Shown here: positions 7,507 through 16,377 of the stretch, in pieces
Layout of the letters: each line of letters begins with the position of its first letter
Position numbering within the stretch: position 1 is the first letter of the stretch
Source: Bacteroidales bacterium UBA4116
GTDB taxonomy: Bacteria > Bacteroidota > Bacteroidia > Bacteroidales > Tannerellaceae
Reading direction: 5' to 3'
Assembly (NCBI GenBank): GCA_002381645.1
Contig: DFXE01000020.1
Coordinates: forward strand, 321,490 to 385,489
DNA: 64,000 bases
Notes under the pieces: generated by a model
Told to the model about the DNA's origin: nothing
Seen by the model: only the letters and a program-made list of their open reading frames with translations
Databases searched by the model: none
Program-made: the position numbers and the translations under genes

Positions 7507-10305
7507 TTAAAATTTTACTGCAACTCCCAGGTTAACTATAACTCCGGGACGATAGCTGCGAATCAATTGCTCTACTTCGCGCTCTTGTCCCGAAGTTTCA
7601 TCTGTTAATGTAAGAAATTGCTTGTATAGTATTTTAGCATTCAATAGGTCTTTCACTCCCCCTTTTACCTCTACATATTTCCCGATCTTTTTGGAGAAAC
7701 TAAGGTCTAATGAATTACGGGGCATTTCATAAATATCGGGTATGTCGTCATTTGGATTCTGCTTAGGTATCCCCACCGTTTCGATACGCTTACCGATGCG
7801 GTTGTATAACAGGGAGGCGGAAAGACCTTTATCATCCTCCTGATAGAACAGTCCGGTATTGATCAGGTATGGAGATTGTCCCTGCATGGGCCTGTCACGT
7901 TCGAACGATCCCTCTTCAAAAAAGACCTTACTATGAATATAGGCTCCGTTAAATACAAAACTCAGGTTATCCATACCGATAAAATCAAGGTTTTTCTTTA
8001 TATCAATCTCTACACCAAAAGCTTCAGCTTTCTTTGCATTGTGGAATGTATATTGCAGTCCGGAACCGGCTTCATTGAATGTCTGTTCTATCGGATGATC
8101 AAAACCTTTATAAAACACGCCCAAAGTAACCGTTTCACCCGGCGAAGGATAAAACTCATAACGCAAATCCACATTATTGATATACGCATTTTCCAGATCC
8201 ATATTACCGGAGATATTCGCATCCCGGTTAAAATCGAAATAAACATACGGGACTAACTCCCTGAATTCGGCACGGTTGATCGAACGTCCGTATGCCGCGC
8301 GTAGCTGATGCTTATCATTGAAGTGATAAGCAATATTGACAGAAGGAAAGAAATCCACAAAATCCTCGTCTATCCGGACCGGTTTAATCCCGTCGGATTC
8401 ATAACCGTCTAACTGCAATTTATAATATTCCATACGGACTCCTATATTGGCATTCAGTTTCTTCCAATAGTTCATCTTTGCCGATACATATGCTGCGCCA
8501 AGCCTATTGCTCGAGTTGTATGAATCGCTTTTATTCGTACTTTCCCTCATATATATCTTATCCGGGGCAATATTCCCATCCGAAAAAATATGACTGTAAT
8601 CCCATCCGGCATAACGGTCGTAGCCATTACCCAATAAGTTATATACAAACCTGCGGGCAGAAAAATCCCTGTCTTTATATTCTCCATATACACCGGTATT
8701 GAAGGTCGGGGAGAAAGTTTCGGAAAGATTTACCTTATGTTCATAATTGACGGATAACGATGCACTATGATCTTTCAGATCCTGATAGTAACGGGTAGGG
8801 TCGGATACATAATAAATCTCCTCATTATCCTTTATTTGCTGCATCGATTTTACATCTTTACGGTCGGGTTCATTATAATTGGCAAAAGCATAACCGGCCG
8901 TCCAGTCCAGCTTATTGATATCATCCTTAAACCGGTGATCTCCGCTTAACTGACCGGAGTAAGTGGTACGGGATGTATATAAAGATTCCCATCTACGAAT
9001 ATTTTCATCCGAATAGTAATCGGTCCCTGCACGCTGAGATAAAGAAATTGTACCCCGCTGGTTAAAGAAATTGCGAAATTCATATTTGTTATTTCCTTTT
9101 AAAAGCGACCAGTTGAACAAAGCCCCTAATTTTACCGTATTCTTATATTGCATATCATTGAATTTATATCGATAGGAAGACCTGTCGTTTGCCATATCGT
9201 ACGACAGATAATTGTTATTCACCGTCTCGAAATAATCATACCCGGTACTATAATTGAAATTAGTAATGTTTCCGATCCTTATATCATCAAAATCAAAGGT
9301 ACGGTTCATGGTGAAGGTCAATTTTTGCTCAGGAATAGCTTTGAAGGATTTAACACCCCAGCCTTTATTTGTCCTCCTTGTGAAATCGGCGGCTTCGGCA
9401 ACAGATACTTCACTCAAATGTGACGGAGAATTATCGGGTAACATCCGCTTACCTGCCCCAAAACCAAAATAATCGGCCGTGTATCCTTCCGTCAGTCGAA
9501 AATCCTTGAAAGTAGCATTTGAATTATAACCCATCTGGTATGCCACATCCAGTGTATTTCCATCGGGAATATTCTTTGTCAATACCTTTACAAACCCCCC
9601 GGAAAAATCAGCGGGAAGTTCTGCCGAAGGGCTTTTATAAACCATCATATTATCAATCAGTGAAGAAGGAAGAACATCGAAAGAGAAAGCACGGCTGTCT
9701 GTTTCACTCGAAGGAGTGGTCGCACTATTGAGCCAGACATTATTATAACGCTGGGCCAGTCCGCGCACGACAATAAACCTGTCGTCAACAATAGTAATAC
9801 CGGGAATACGGCGAAGCACTTCCGCGGCATCCGTATCCTGTGTCTTGCCGATCTGCTGCGATGAAATCCCATTGGCTACCGGCAGTCCGGTACGTACCGC
9901 ATTCAGTACGGCCATTTCGGTACCTAACTTACGCTGTGCCACAACCGTTACATTCTGCAACTCAAGTCCCGCATCCGACATGAGTATAGCAAGCGGCGTT
10001 TCCTGTCCGGCTTTTACCACAACATCCTGTACAGTTTGCGACTGATAGGAAACATATGAAGCCGATACATTATATGTACCGGGCTTCATATTCTCAATAC
10101 GGAAGTTGCCATCTATATCCGTAATTGCTCCAACAGTAGTTCCTTCAATGATAAGCGTAGCCCCGATAAGAGGTTCTTTATATTTGGTATCTGTTACCGT
10201 TCCCGTAATGGTTCCGGTTTGCGCTAAAACAACACATGAAAAAAATAAATGAATAAGTAAAAGAGAAAGTTTTTTTAATCTACACAGGTTGTAATAATTT
10301 GCCAT
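7507..10305 (-). CDS. TonB-dependent receptor with N-terminal regulatory-like domain
   Basis: Outer-membrane active transporter of 932 residues, complete. Signal peptide at about 1-29, carboxypeptidase-regulatory-like domain at about 32-115 (GTITGTVTDTKYKEPLIGAT), plug domain at about 125-250 (TDAAEVLRRIPGITIVDDRF; VVRGLAQRYNNVWLNSATTP), then a barrel ending in Phe (NLGVAVKF). It lacks the SusC signature and no SusD follows. The beta-helix lipoprotein and the YwqK-like protein follow on the same strand. A -7 element (TACTTTTG on the minus strand, 10340-10347) lies about 35 bp upstream. The ligand is unknown. Confidence 0.93.
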   Translation of the reverse strand: MANYYNLCRLKKLSLLLIHLFFSCVVLAQTGTITGTVTDTKYKEPLIGATLIIEGTTVGAITDIDGNFRIENMKPGTYNVSASYVSYQSQTVQDVVVKAGQETPLAILMSDAGLELQNVTVVAQRKLGTEMAVLNAVRTGLPVANGISSQQIGKTQDTDAAEVLRRIPGITIVDDRFIVVRGLAQRYNNVWLNSATTPSSETDSRAFSFDVLPSSLIDNMMVYKSPSAELPADFSGGFVKVLTKNIPDGNTLDVAYQMGYNSNATFKDFRLTEGYTADYFGFGAGKRMLPDNSPSHLSEVSVAEAADFTRRTNKGWGVKSFKAIPEQKLTFTMNRTFDFDDIRIGNITNFNYSTGYDYFETVNNNYLSYDMANDRSSYRYKFNDMQYKNTVKLGALFNWSLLKGNNKYEFRNFFNQRGTISLSQRAGTDYYSDENIRRWESLYTSRTTYSGQLSGDHRFKDDINKLDWTAGYAFANYNEPDRKDVKSMQQIKDNEEIYYVSDPTRYYQDLKDHSASLSVNYEHKVNLSETFSPTFNTGVYGEYKDRDFSARRFVYNLLGNGYDRYAGWDYSHIFSDGNIAPDKIYMRESTNKSDSYNSSNRLGAAYVSAKMNYWKKLNANIGVRMEYYKLQLDGYESDGIKPVRIDEDFVDFFPSVNIAYHFNDKHQLRAAYGRSINRAEFRELVPYVYFDFNRDANISGNMDLENAYINNVDLRYEFYPSPGETVTLGVFYKGFDHPIEQTFNEAGSGLQYTFHNAKKAEAFGVEIDIKKNLDFIGMDNLSFVFNGAYIHSKVFFEEGSFERDRPMQGQSPYLINTGLFYQEDDKGLSASLLYNRIGKRIETVGIPKQNPNDDIPDIYEMPRNSLDLSFSKKIGKYVEVKGGVKDLLNAKILYKQFLTLTDETSGQEREVEQLIRSYRPGVIVNLGVAVKF

Positions 10306-10339
10306 CTTCCGATACGTCTATTTCTATTTGATTCTGTGG

Positions 10340-10347
10340 CAAAAGTA
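10340..10347 (-). promoter_or_regulatory. Probable -7 element of the TonB receptor operon
   Basis: Minus-strand TACTTTTG matches TAnnTTTG. No clean TTTG lies at the right distance upstream, so only the -7 half is supported. Confidence 0.45.
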
Positions 10348-10433
10348 GATGAGGTATATTTCATTAAAGTTAAAGTACGGTTACAAGAAACTTAACCTCT
10401 GTTACGTTTTGGTTAAATAAGAAACGCTATACT

Positions 10434-10458
10434 AAAAAGCCGGAAAAAATCTTCCGGC
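10434..10458 (-). terminator. Terminator after the Gfo/Idh/MocA gene
   Basis: On the minus strand GCCGGAA/TTCCGGC (10458-10452 with 10445-10439) forms a 7-bp GC-rich stem followed by TTTTT. It separates the oxidoreductase unit from the TonB receptor gene, which has its own -7 element. Confidence 0.75.
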
Positions 10459-10487
10459 CATATAATATATGCTCAAAAACGCTTCGC

Positions 10488-11510
10488 TTAGCTCTTATGA
10501 TCCGCCGGATAAACCACTCCCAACTGACGGCGTACTTCATCTATTACCTCTAATGTTATCAGCGAGTTTTCCTGTGTGTTCACAGCCGATTCTAATTTAC
10601 CGGATTCAATCAGGTCGATAAACTCAGCTATTTCATAATAATATTCGTCTTTGTCGGTAAGCGCACTTATATTTTCAGGTGAAGGTTGGGAACCTTTACC
10701 TGACGCAGCTTCCAAACGTGGCGTATAATTGACATGACTGATTATATTTATGCGGTCCAAAGTGATATTACCATCTTCGCCCTGTATTTCGGTGGGTAAA
10801 GATGAATTCGCTATCTTCGAATAAAGTACCGTCGCATTCATTCCTTCATATTTCAGGTTAACAGCTCCCTGCCCGTCGACACCGGAAGACAGCATAACTC
10901 CCGAAGCATCTATCTTTTTCGGTCGTCCAAACAATACGACCATAGGATAAACCGTATAAATTCCGATATCCATCATTGCGCCGTTGGAAAATTCGGGTTT
11001 GAAAGCATTCAGAACAGTTCCTTCTTTAAACTTATCGTAACGCGATGAATATTGGCAATAACTGGAAAAATAACGACGTACCACACCTACCCTGTCTAAA
11101 TTTTCAATTACAGCTTTGAAATTAGGGGTAAGTGTCGGCTTCATAGCCTCCATCAACGCAACCTTATATTTTTTTGAAGCGGCCATCATATCGCGGGCTT
11201 CCCTTGCGTTCGACGCAAACGGTTTTTCGCACAACACATGCTTACCCTTTTGCATGCAAAGGATGCTTTGTGACGCATGCAGGAAATTCGGAGAAGCAAT
11301 ATAAACCGCGTCAATTAACGGACTTTCTGCCATCTCTTCCAATGAAGTAAACGTATGGGGTATCTGATGTTTGGCAGCAAAAGCATCTGCTGTTTCACGC
11401 GTACGCGAATAAACAGCAGCCAACTCAAACCTTTCATCCTGCCTTGCTCCGGCAATTACCCAATCTGTAATAAAATTTGTTCCTACAACACCAAAGCGTA
11501 CTTTTTTCAT
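10488..11510 (-). CDS. Gfo/Idh/MocA-family NAD(P)-dependent oxidoreductase
   Basis: Sugar or cyclitol dehydrogenase family. The 340 residues show an N-terminal Rossmann domain (about 1-120, with RFGVVGTNFITDWVIAGA), the family EKP motif (KHVLCEKPFASNAREA) and a C-terminal alpha/beta substrate domain (about 130-325, including GAMMDIGIYTVYPMVVLFG, where the Asp-Ile-Gly-x-Tyr replaces the more usual D-x-G-x-H). The glycine-rich loop reads GTNFIT rather than GxGxxG, which some members share. It is 41 bp downstream of the ComB-like gene on the same strand. The substrate cannot be assigned. Confidence 0.9.
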   Translation of the reverse strand: MKKVRFGVVGTNFITDWVIAGARQDERFELAAVYSRTRETADAFAAKHQIPHTFTSLEEMAESPLIDAVYIASPNFLHASQSILCMQKGKHVLCEKPFASNAREARDMMAASKKYKVALMEAMKPTLTPNFKAVIENLDRVGVVRRYFSSYCQYSSRYDKFKEGTVLNAFKPEFSNGAMMDIGIYTVYPMVVLFGRPKKIDASGVMLSSGVDGQGAVNLKYEGMNATVLYSKIANSSLPTEIQGEDGNITLDRINIISHVNYTPRLEAASGKGSQPSPENISALTDKDEYYYEIAEFIDLIESGKLESAVNTQENSLITLEVIDEVRRQLGVVYPADHKS

Positions 11511-11551
11511 CTTGCATTTTATTAATTATTTCATGCACTAAATATAATACT

Positions 11552-12268
11552 TTATTTACGAAGCACTACTATATTATTTTCCATACGGAGTACCGGAACA
11601 ACCTGAGCGCTGTCTAATGTCAGGCAATAAGGTACAGAGTCCTCCAGCCTATTAGCTTTCAACCGGGGTAGATGATCCGTACGCTCCATATATGTCAGCA
11701 AGTCATTTTTTTGTTGCTTCCACATGTCGAGGGCAATTACAGCTGCATCGCTTGCCGTAGCGTAATGTCCTTCGTTCATTAAAATTTCGGCTAAAGCTCC
11801 GCCAAACAATGTATCTTCTATGTTTATTTTACCTTCCCAACCGGATGCCAGTACCACAACATTCCGTTGGCGTTCCATACAATAACCGGCTACAGCCCCC
11901 AGGTTAATAAATGCACCGACTACCACCCGGTAAGCCTCTTTAGCTACAGTTATGGCTGTGGTTCCATTCGTAGTGGTAAATACAACGTCTTTACCTTTAA
12001 CTTTCTCAGGCGTATAATCGAAAGGAGAGTTACCGAAATCAGCAAAGTCGCAGCGCCTTACATTCCTCTCCGCACCAACCAACCAGCCTTTGGCTTTATA
12101 CTCTTTCGCTTCTTCTATAGTAGCTACCGGACGTATACTACCAACACCGTTCTGAAAGGCCGTAACTATCGTAGTGGATGCCCTGAAAATATCTACCACA
12201 ACAACAATACTTTCCGGATCATGATACAAAGGATATAAGACCGGAGAAAAACATACTTCAACTTTCAT
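11552..12268 (-). CDS. ComB-like 2-phosphosulfolactate phosphatase family protein
   Basis: The 238 residues match the ComB fold, which in methanogens removes phosphate from 2-phosphosulfolactate during coenzyme M synthesis. Visible segments are VVVVDIFRASTTIVTAF at the N-terminus, FGNSPFDYTP, VVFTTTNGTTAI and LASGWEGKINIEDTLFGGAL. No ComA or ComC gene is in the window, so a sulfolactate pathway cannot be inferred and a related small-molecule phosphatase role is equally possible. A minus-strand TATATTTG (12291-12298) sits 22 bp before the start as a likely -7 element. Gene end and next gene are close, suggesting an operon with the downstream oxidoreductase. Confidence 0.85.
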   Translation of the reverse strand: MKVEVCFSPVLYPLYHDPESIVVVVDIFRASTTIVTAFQNGVGSIRPVATIEEAKEYKAKGWLVGAERNVRRCDFADFGNSPFDYTPEKVKGKDVVFTTTNGTTAITVAKEAYRVVVGAFINLGAVAGYCMERQRNVVVLASGWEGKINIEDTLFGGALAEILMNEGHYATASDAAVIALDMWKQQKNDLLTYMERTDHLPRLKANRLEDSVPYCLTLDSAQVVPVLRMENNIVVLRK

Positions 12269-12290
12269 CTGCCATTTTTATTTCAAAGCA

Positions 12291-12298
12291 CAAATATA
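12291..12298 (-). promoter_or_regulatory. Probable -7 element of the comB-like gene
   Basis: Minus-strand TATATTTG matches TAnnTTTG. The expected -33 position falls inside the gcvT terminator hairpin and lacks TTTG. Confidence 0.4.
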
Positions 12299-12313
12299 CT
12301 TACAATAAAAGAA

Positions 12314-12371
12314 GACACGGATATACCGAGTTCTTTGCTGTTATAACTTTAAACTCCGCATATCCGTGTTC
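12314..12371 (-). terminator. Terminator after gcvT
   Basis: Long inverted repeat: GACACGGATAT...GAGTT (12314-12332) pairs with AACTC...ATATCCGTGTTC (12352-12371) with two short mismatched positions. On the minus strand it is followed by TTCTTTTATT. It ends the pepT-gcvT unit. Confidence 0.7.
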
Positions 12372-12388
12372 AACGTATTTTAACCTTC

Positions 12389-13474
12389 CTATTTCCTAAA
12401 CGGGCCTTTTATTACTTCAGCTTTCAGGTCCCTGTTACGTACTTTAATATATAATTCGGTTCCGGCTTTTGCATATTCGGGTTTTACATATCCCATACCG
12501 ATACCTTTTTTAAGTACAGGCGACATCGTTCCCGACGTTACTGTCCCGATGACATTACCGTCCTTATCCGCTATTTCATATCCGTGGCGGGGGATACCTT
12601 TATCAATCATCTCAAAGGCGCATAGTTTACGCGTAACCCCTTCTTTTTTCTGGCGTTCCAATTCCGCACGGTTGGTAAAATTCTTTCCTTCGGGAAACTT
12701 GGTGATCCATCCCAATCCGGCTTCAATAGGTGAAGTAGTATCATCAAGGTCGTTACCATATAGGCAAAAACACATTTCAAGCCGGAGCGTATCACGCGCA
12801 CCTAATCCAATAGGCTTGATGCCTTCCGGTTTTCCCGCTTCAAAAACAGCATCCCAAATAGCCATGGCATCCTCCGGATAGAAATACAACTCAAATCCGC
12901 CTGCACCGGTATATCCGGTATTGGAGATAATTACATTACGGCGTCCGGCGAATTCGCCTGTTACAAATGAATAATATGGAATAGCAGAAAGGTCAACAGG
13001 TGTGAGGCGTTGTAAAACTTCTTTTGCTTTAGGGCCCTGAACGGCAAGCTGTGCCATATGATCCGAAGCGTTTTCCAGTTCGGCTCCTACCGTATTATGG
13101 CTTACGCACCAATCCCAGTCTTTCGCTATATTACCTGCATTTACTACCAGTAAATATTTATCATCTTCGTAACGGTACACAATCAGGTCGTCAACAATCC
13201 CACCCGTATCATTCGGAAAACACGTATATTGTGCTTTTCCTACCGTCAGGACAGATGCATCATTGGATGTTATGCTCTGTATGAATTCCAAAGCCTTCGG
13301 ACCTTTTACCCAGAACTCTCCCATATGGGATACGTCGAACACACCTACCCCATTGCAAACAGTCAGGTGTTCGTCAATAATACCGGAATACTCAATGGGC
13401 ATATTATATCCGGCAAACTCATGCATTTTTGCGCCCAATGCAATATGCACATCAGTAAATGGCGTCTTTTTCAT
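12389..13474 (-). CDS. gcvT: Aminomethyltransferase, glycine cleavage system T protein
   Basis: Transfers the methylene group from aminomethyl-lipoyl H protein to tetrahydrofolate. The 361 residues match GcvT length. Motifs include HEFAGYNMPIEYSG, GVGVFDVSHMGEFWVKGP, YTGAGGFELYFYPEDA and GLGARDTLRLEMCFCLYGND. The C-terminal barrel carries GTVTSGTMSPVLKKGIGMGY. It starts 12 bp after pepT on the same strand and ends before a strong hairpin. No gcvH or gcvP is in the window, as is usual for dispersed gcv genes in Bacteroidales. Confidence 0.97.
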   Translation of the reverse strand: MKKTPFTDVHIALGAKMHEFAGYNMPIEYSGIIDEHLTVCNGVGVFDVSHMGEFWVKGPKALEFIQSITSNDASVLTVGKAQYTCFPNDTGGIVDDLIVYRYEDDKYLLVVNAGNIAKDWDWCVSHNTVGAELENASDHMAQLAVQGPKAKEVLQRLTPVDLSAIPYYSFVTGEFAGRRNVIISNTGYTGAGGFELYFYPEDAMAIWDAVFEAGKPEGIKPIGLGARDTLRLEMCFCLYGNDLDDTTSPIEAGLGWITKFPEGKNFTNRAELERQKKEGVTRKLCAFEMIDKGIPRHGYEIADKDGNVIGTVTSGTMSPVLKKGIGMGYVKPEYAKAGTELYIKVRNRDLKAEVIKGPFRK

Positions 13475-13486
13475 GTTGTTTTTTGT

Positions 13487-14707
13487 TTAAGATTTTTGTG
13501 TTAGTAATTCTGTTATTTTAATAATAGTTTCCATGCTCTTTTGTAGCGATTGTACAGGAAGGTACTCATATCGTCCGTGGAAGTTATGCCCGCCTGCAAA
13601 AATATTAGGGCAAGGTAAACCCATAAATGAAAGCCGCGCCCCGTCTGTTCCTCCGCGTATGGGTTTAACAATAGGAGTAACCCCAACGGCAGTCATAGCT
13701 TCAAATGCCAGGTCAATAATATGTTTCTGCGGTTCCACAATCTCACGCATATTAAAATACTGGTCGCGTATTTCCAGTGTTGTGCTATTGGGATGAATTT
13801 CATTCATCAGGTTTACAAGCGATTGCAGCAGTTTTTTCTTTTGTTCGAATAACGAACGGTCGTGGTCGCGTACGATATAAGATAAAGAAGCCTCTTCGAC
13901 TGTCCCGCTCATTTGTGTTAAGTGGAAAAACCCTTCGTAACCGGTAGTGTGCTCAGGACGTTGGTAGGCAGGCAGCCACGAAGCAAACTCCACGGCAAGC
14001 AAAGAAGCGTTTTGCATTTTATCCTTAGCGGTTCCCGGGTGTACGTTCAGTCCTTTAAAACTTACTTTTGCACCGGCAGCGTTGAAGTTTTCAAACTCCA
14101 ATTCACCAATCTGTCCCCCGTCAATGGTATATCCCCATTCGCATCCGAATTTCTCAACGTCGAAATGGTCGGCCCCCTGCCCTATTTCCTCATCCGGAGT
14201 AAAAGCAATCCGTATCTTTCCATGTTCTATTTCAGGATGCTCTTTCAGATATTCCATGGCAGAAATAATAGCGGCTACTCCCCCTTTGTCGTCGGCTCCC
14301 AGTAAAGTCGTACCGTCCGTTACGATAATATCCTGACCAATATAATTATTCATTTCAGGGAACATGACAGGAGACAAGACTACATTTTCACCTTCAGATA
14401 AAATAATATCTCCCCCCTGGTATGAAACAATACGGGGTTTGACATTTTTGCCCGACATATCGGGGCTGGTATCCAGATGTGCAATAAAGCCAATTACCGG
14501 AACTTTTTTCTTCGTGTTTGACGGAAGCGTGGCCATCAGATAACATTTATCGTCGAGGGATACTTCTTCCAGTCCCAATGTTTTCAGTTCTTTTTCAATC
14601 TCCCTGGCAAGTACGAATTGTCCGGGTGTGCTTGGTGTCCTTCCCGCTGTCTCGTTCGATTGCGTATCAAAGGATACATATTTAAGAAACCTGTCTACAA
14701 TATTCAT
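13487..14707 (-). CDS. pepT: Peptidase T (tripeptide aminopeptidase)
   Basis: Zinc-dependent cytoplasmic M20B peptidase that removes the N-terminal residue of tripeptides. The 406 residues match E. coli PepT length. Metal-site motifs are visible: GFIAHLDTSPD (first His and Asp), LGADDKGGVAAI (bridging Asp), FTPDEEIGQGADHFD (catalytic Glu pair), GYTIDGGQIGELEFENFNAA and the C-terminal GGHNFHGRYEYLP. The gene leads a two-gene unit with gcvT. Upstream lies an inverted repeat with an embedded minus-strand TAGTTTTG element (14765-14772). Confidence 0.97.
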   Translation of the reverse strand: MNIVDRFLKYVSFDTQSNETAGRTPSTPGQFVLAREIEKELKTLGLEEVSLDDKCYLMATLPSNTKKKVPVIGFIAHLDTSPDMSGKNVKPRIVSYQGGDIILSEGENVVLSPVMFPEMNNYIGQDIIVTDGTTLLGADDKGGVAAIISAMEYLKEHPEIEHGKIRIAFTPDEEIGQGADHFDVEKFGCEWGYTIDGGQIGELEFENFNAAGAKVSFKGLNVHPGTAKDKMQNASLLAVEFASWLPAYQRPEHTTGYEGFFHLTQMSGTVEEASLSYIVRDHDRSLFEQKKKLLQSLVNLMNEIHPNSTTLEIRDQYFNMREIVEPQKHIIDLAFEAMTAVGVTPIVKPIRGGTDGARLSFMGLPCPNIFAGGHNFHGRYEYLPVQSLQKSMETIIKITELLTQKS

Positions 14708-14727
14708 ATCTTATTTTAGTAGTTAGT

Positions 14728-14785
14728 AGTTAGTAGCCGGTAGTTAGTAGAAAAGAGATATCTGCAAAACTACCAGCTACTAACT
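14728..14785. repeat. Imperfect 18-bp inverted repeat with GTTAGTAG direct repeats
   Basis: Arms at 14728-14745 and 14768-14785 match at 17 of 18 positions. Extra GTTAGTAG copies lie at 14722 and 14743. The right arm contains a minus-strand TAGTTTTG (14765-14772), a candidate -7 element for pepT. It sits between the PurF-like gene and pepT and may serve as terminator, promoter or dispersed repeat. Confidence 0.5.
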
Positions 14786-14791
14786 TCTAAA

Positions 14792-16195
14792 TTAATAATA
14801 ACTCGTTCCATTATAACAGTGCGTGCAAACGCACTCTTTAGGCAATCCGATAGCAGTAATCAGATCTTCTACCGTATTGAACCGCAAGGTAGTAATATTT
14901 AATTTTCTGCGGATACAATCTACCATTTTATTATATTGTTCGGAATTAGTTTCAGCATATTTATCCAAATCTTTGGAATCATCCCCTTCCAGTTCCTTGA
15001 TCATCCTACGGGCAATCAATTCGAGTGATGATTTAGAAGCCGAAAAGCCTACAAACGGACAGGCATGCAAAATAGGCGGACTTCCCAGCCTCATATGCAC
15101 TTCCTTCGCTCCATAACCATACAGTATCTCCATATTGTCACGCAACTGGGTACCGCGTACAATGGAATCATCACAAAAGATGATCCGTTTATCTTTCAGT
15201 AAATGCCGGTTGGGTATCAGCTTCATCTTAGCCACCAGATCACGTACGGACTGGTTGGCAGGTGTAAAACTACGGGGCCATGTCGGCGTATATTTTATAA
15301 TGGCACGACGGTAAGGTATTTGCTTTCCTTCCGCATATCCGATTCCCATGCCGATTCCCGAATCGGGAATGGCTGCCACATAATCGGCCGCTACTTTATC
15401 TTTCTTTGCCATCGCCATACCGGTAGCATACCTTACCGTATCCACATTCACTCCTTCATAATCGGATACGGGATAACCATAGTATACCCAAAGGAACGAA
15501 CATACCTGCATTTTATCATTTGGCTTACGGAGTTGGGTCATCGAATCCGGTGTGAGCATAACAATCTCACCGGGTCCGACATTATATGACAATTCATAAT
15601 CGAGATTGGGAAAACTGCAGGGTTCGCTTGTGGCAGCATAGGCCCCGTCTTTCTTACCGATCAATATAGGTGTGCGTCCAAGCTTATCACGGGCAGCAAT
15701 AAGTCCGTCTTCCGTCAGGATCAGCATGGAACAAGAGCCTTTTATTTTCTCATAAACGATTTCTATTCCTTCGGTAAATGTTTTTCCCTGCGATATAAGC
15801 AACGATATTAATTCCGTTTGATTCGTTTGTCCCGAACTTAATTCGGTAAAATGAAATCCTTTCGCCAGCATTTCCTTTTCCAGTTCTTCCAGGTTGTTCA
15901 CCTTTGCCACGGTTACTACCGCGTATTTTCCTAAATGGGAATTAATAAAGATCGGTTGAGGGTCCGTATCGCTGATTATCCCGATACCCGAATTTCCTTT
16001 AAATTCATCCAGTTCTTTTTCAAACCGCGTACGGAAATACGAATTTTCAAGATTATGAATGGATCGTTTAAATACACCGTTATGCAGGGTTGCCATACCG
16101 CCCCTACGTGTTCCTAAATGAGAGTTATAATCTGTACCATAGAATAAATCGGTGGCACAAGCCGACTTAGAGATAGTTCCGAAGAATCCGCCCAT
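14792..16195 (-). CDS. PurF-like amidophosphoribosyltransferase homologue lacking the catalytic cysteine
   Basis: The 467 residues have the two-domain PurF layout: an N-terminal class II glutamine amidotransferase-like fold (about 1-230, with DYNSHLGTRRGGMATLHNG and DKLGRTPILIG) and a C-terminal phosphoribosyltransferase domain with the PRPP loop KRIIFCDDSIVRGTQLR (Asp342-Asp343). Genuine PurF exposes a Cys as residue 1 of the mature enzyme, within a start like MCGI. Here the protein starts MGGFFG, and no nearby Cys can take that place. Glutamine hydrolysis is therefore doubtful; ammonia-dependent or regulatory activity is possible. A C-terminal CVCTHCYNG motif could bind metal. The gene has its own full promoter and no pur genes adjoin it. 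Confidence 0.85.
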   Translation of the reverse strand: MGGFFGTISKSACATDLFYGTDYNSHLGTRRGGMATLHNGVFKRSIHNLENSYFRTRFEKELDEFKGNSGIGIISDTDPQPIFINSHLGKYAVVTVAKVNNLEELEKEMLAKGFHFTELSSGQTNQTELISLLISQGKTFTEGIEIVYEKIKGSCSMLILTEDGLIAARDKLGRTPILIGKKDGAYAATSEPCSFPNLDYELSYNVGPGEIVMLTPDSMTQLRKPNDKMQVCSFLWVYYGYPVSDYEGVNVDTVRYATGMAMAKKDKVAADYVAAIPDSGIGMGIGYAEGKQIPYRRAIIKYTPTWPRSFTPANQSVRDLVAKMKLIPNRHLLKDKRIIFCDDSIVRGTQLRDNMEILYGYGAKEVHMRLGSPPILHACPFVGFSASKSSLELIARRMIKELEGDDSKDLDKYAETNSEQYNKMVDCIRRKLNITTLRFNTVEDLITAIGLPKECVCTHCYNGTSYY

Positions 16196-16227
16196 TGGTT
16201 TTTATGTGTTTGTGATATTAATAAGGG

Positions 16228-16258
16228 CAAAGGTAAATCAATCCGGTCAGAAATCAAA
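16228..16258 (-). promoter_or_regulatory. Promoter of the PurF-like gene
   Basis: Minus-strand TTTG (16258-16255), a 19-bp spacer and TACCTTTG (16235-16228) match the Bacteroidetes promoter exactly. The start codon is 33 bp further on. Confidence 0.75.
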
Positions 16259-16377
16259 AGTAGCTTCCATATTACTGAGTGGCATAGTACGGATTAAAAA
16301 CAAACTCATGCATTGCTATAAATAAATTAATGCACGGGAAGGGAACTTTTATTACCTTAATCGTATATTATTACAGA

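Noticed and set aside
14792..16195. Standard PurF of purine synthesis
   Set aside because: The catalytic N-terminal Cys is absent and there is no purine gene context, so I did not give the symbol purF.
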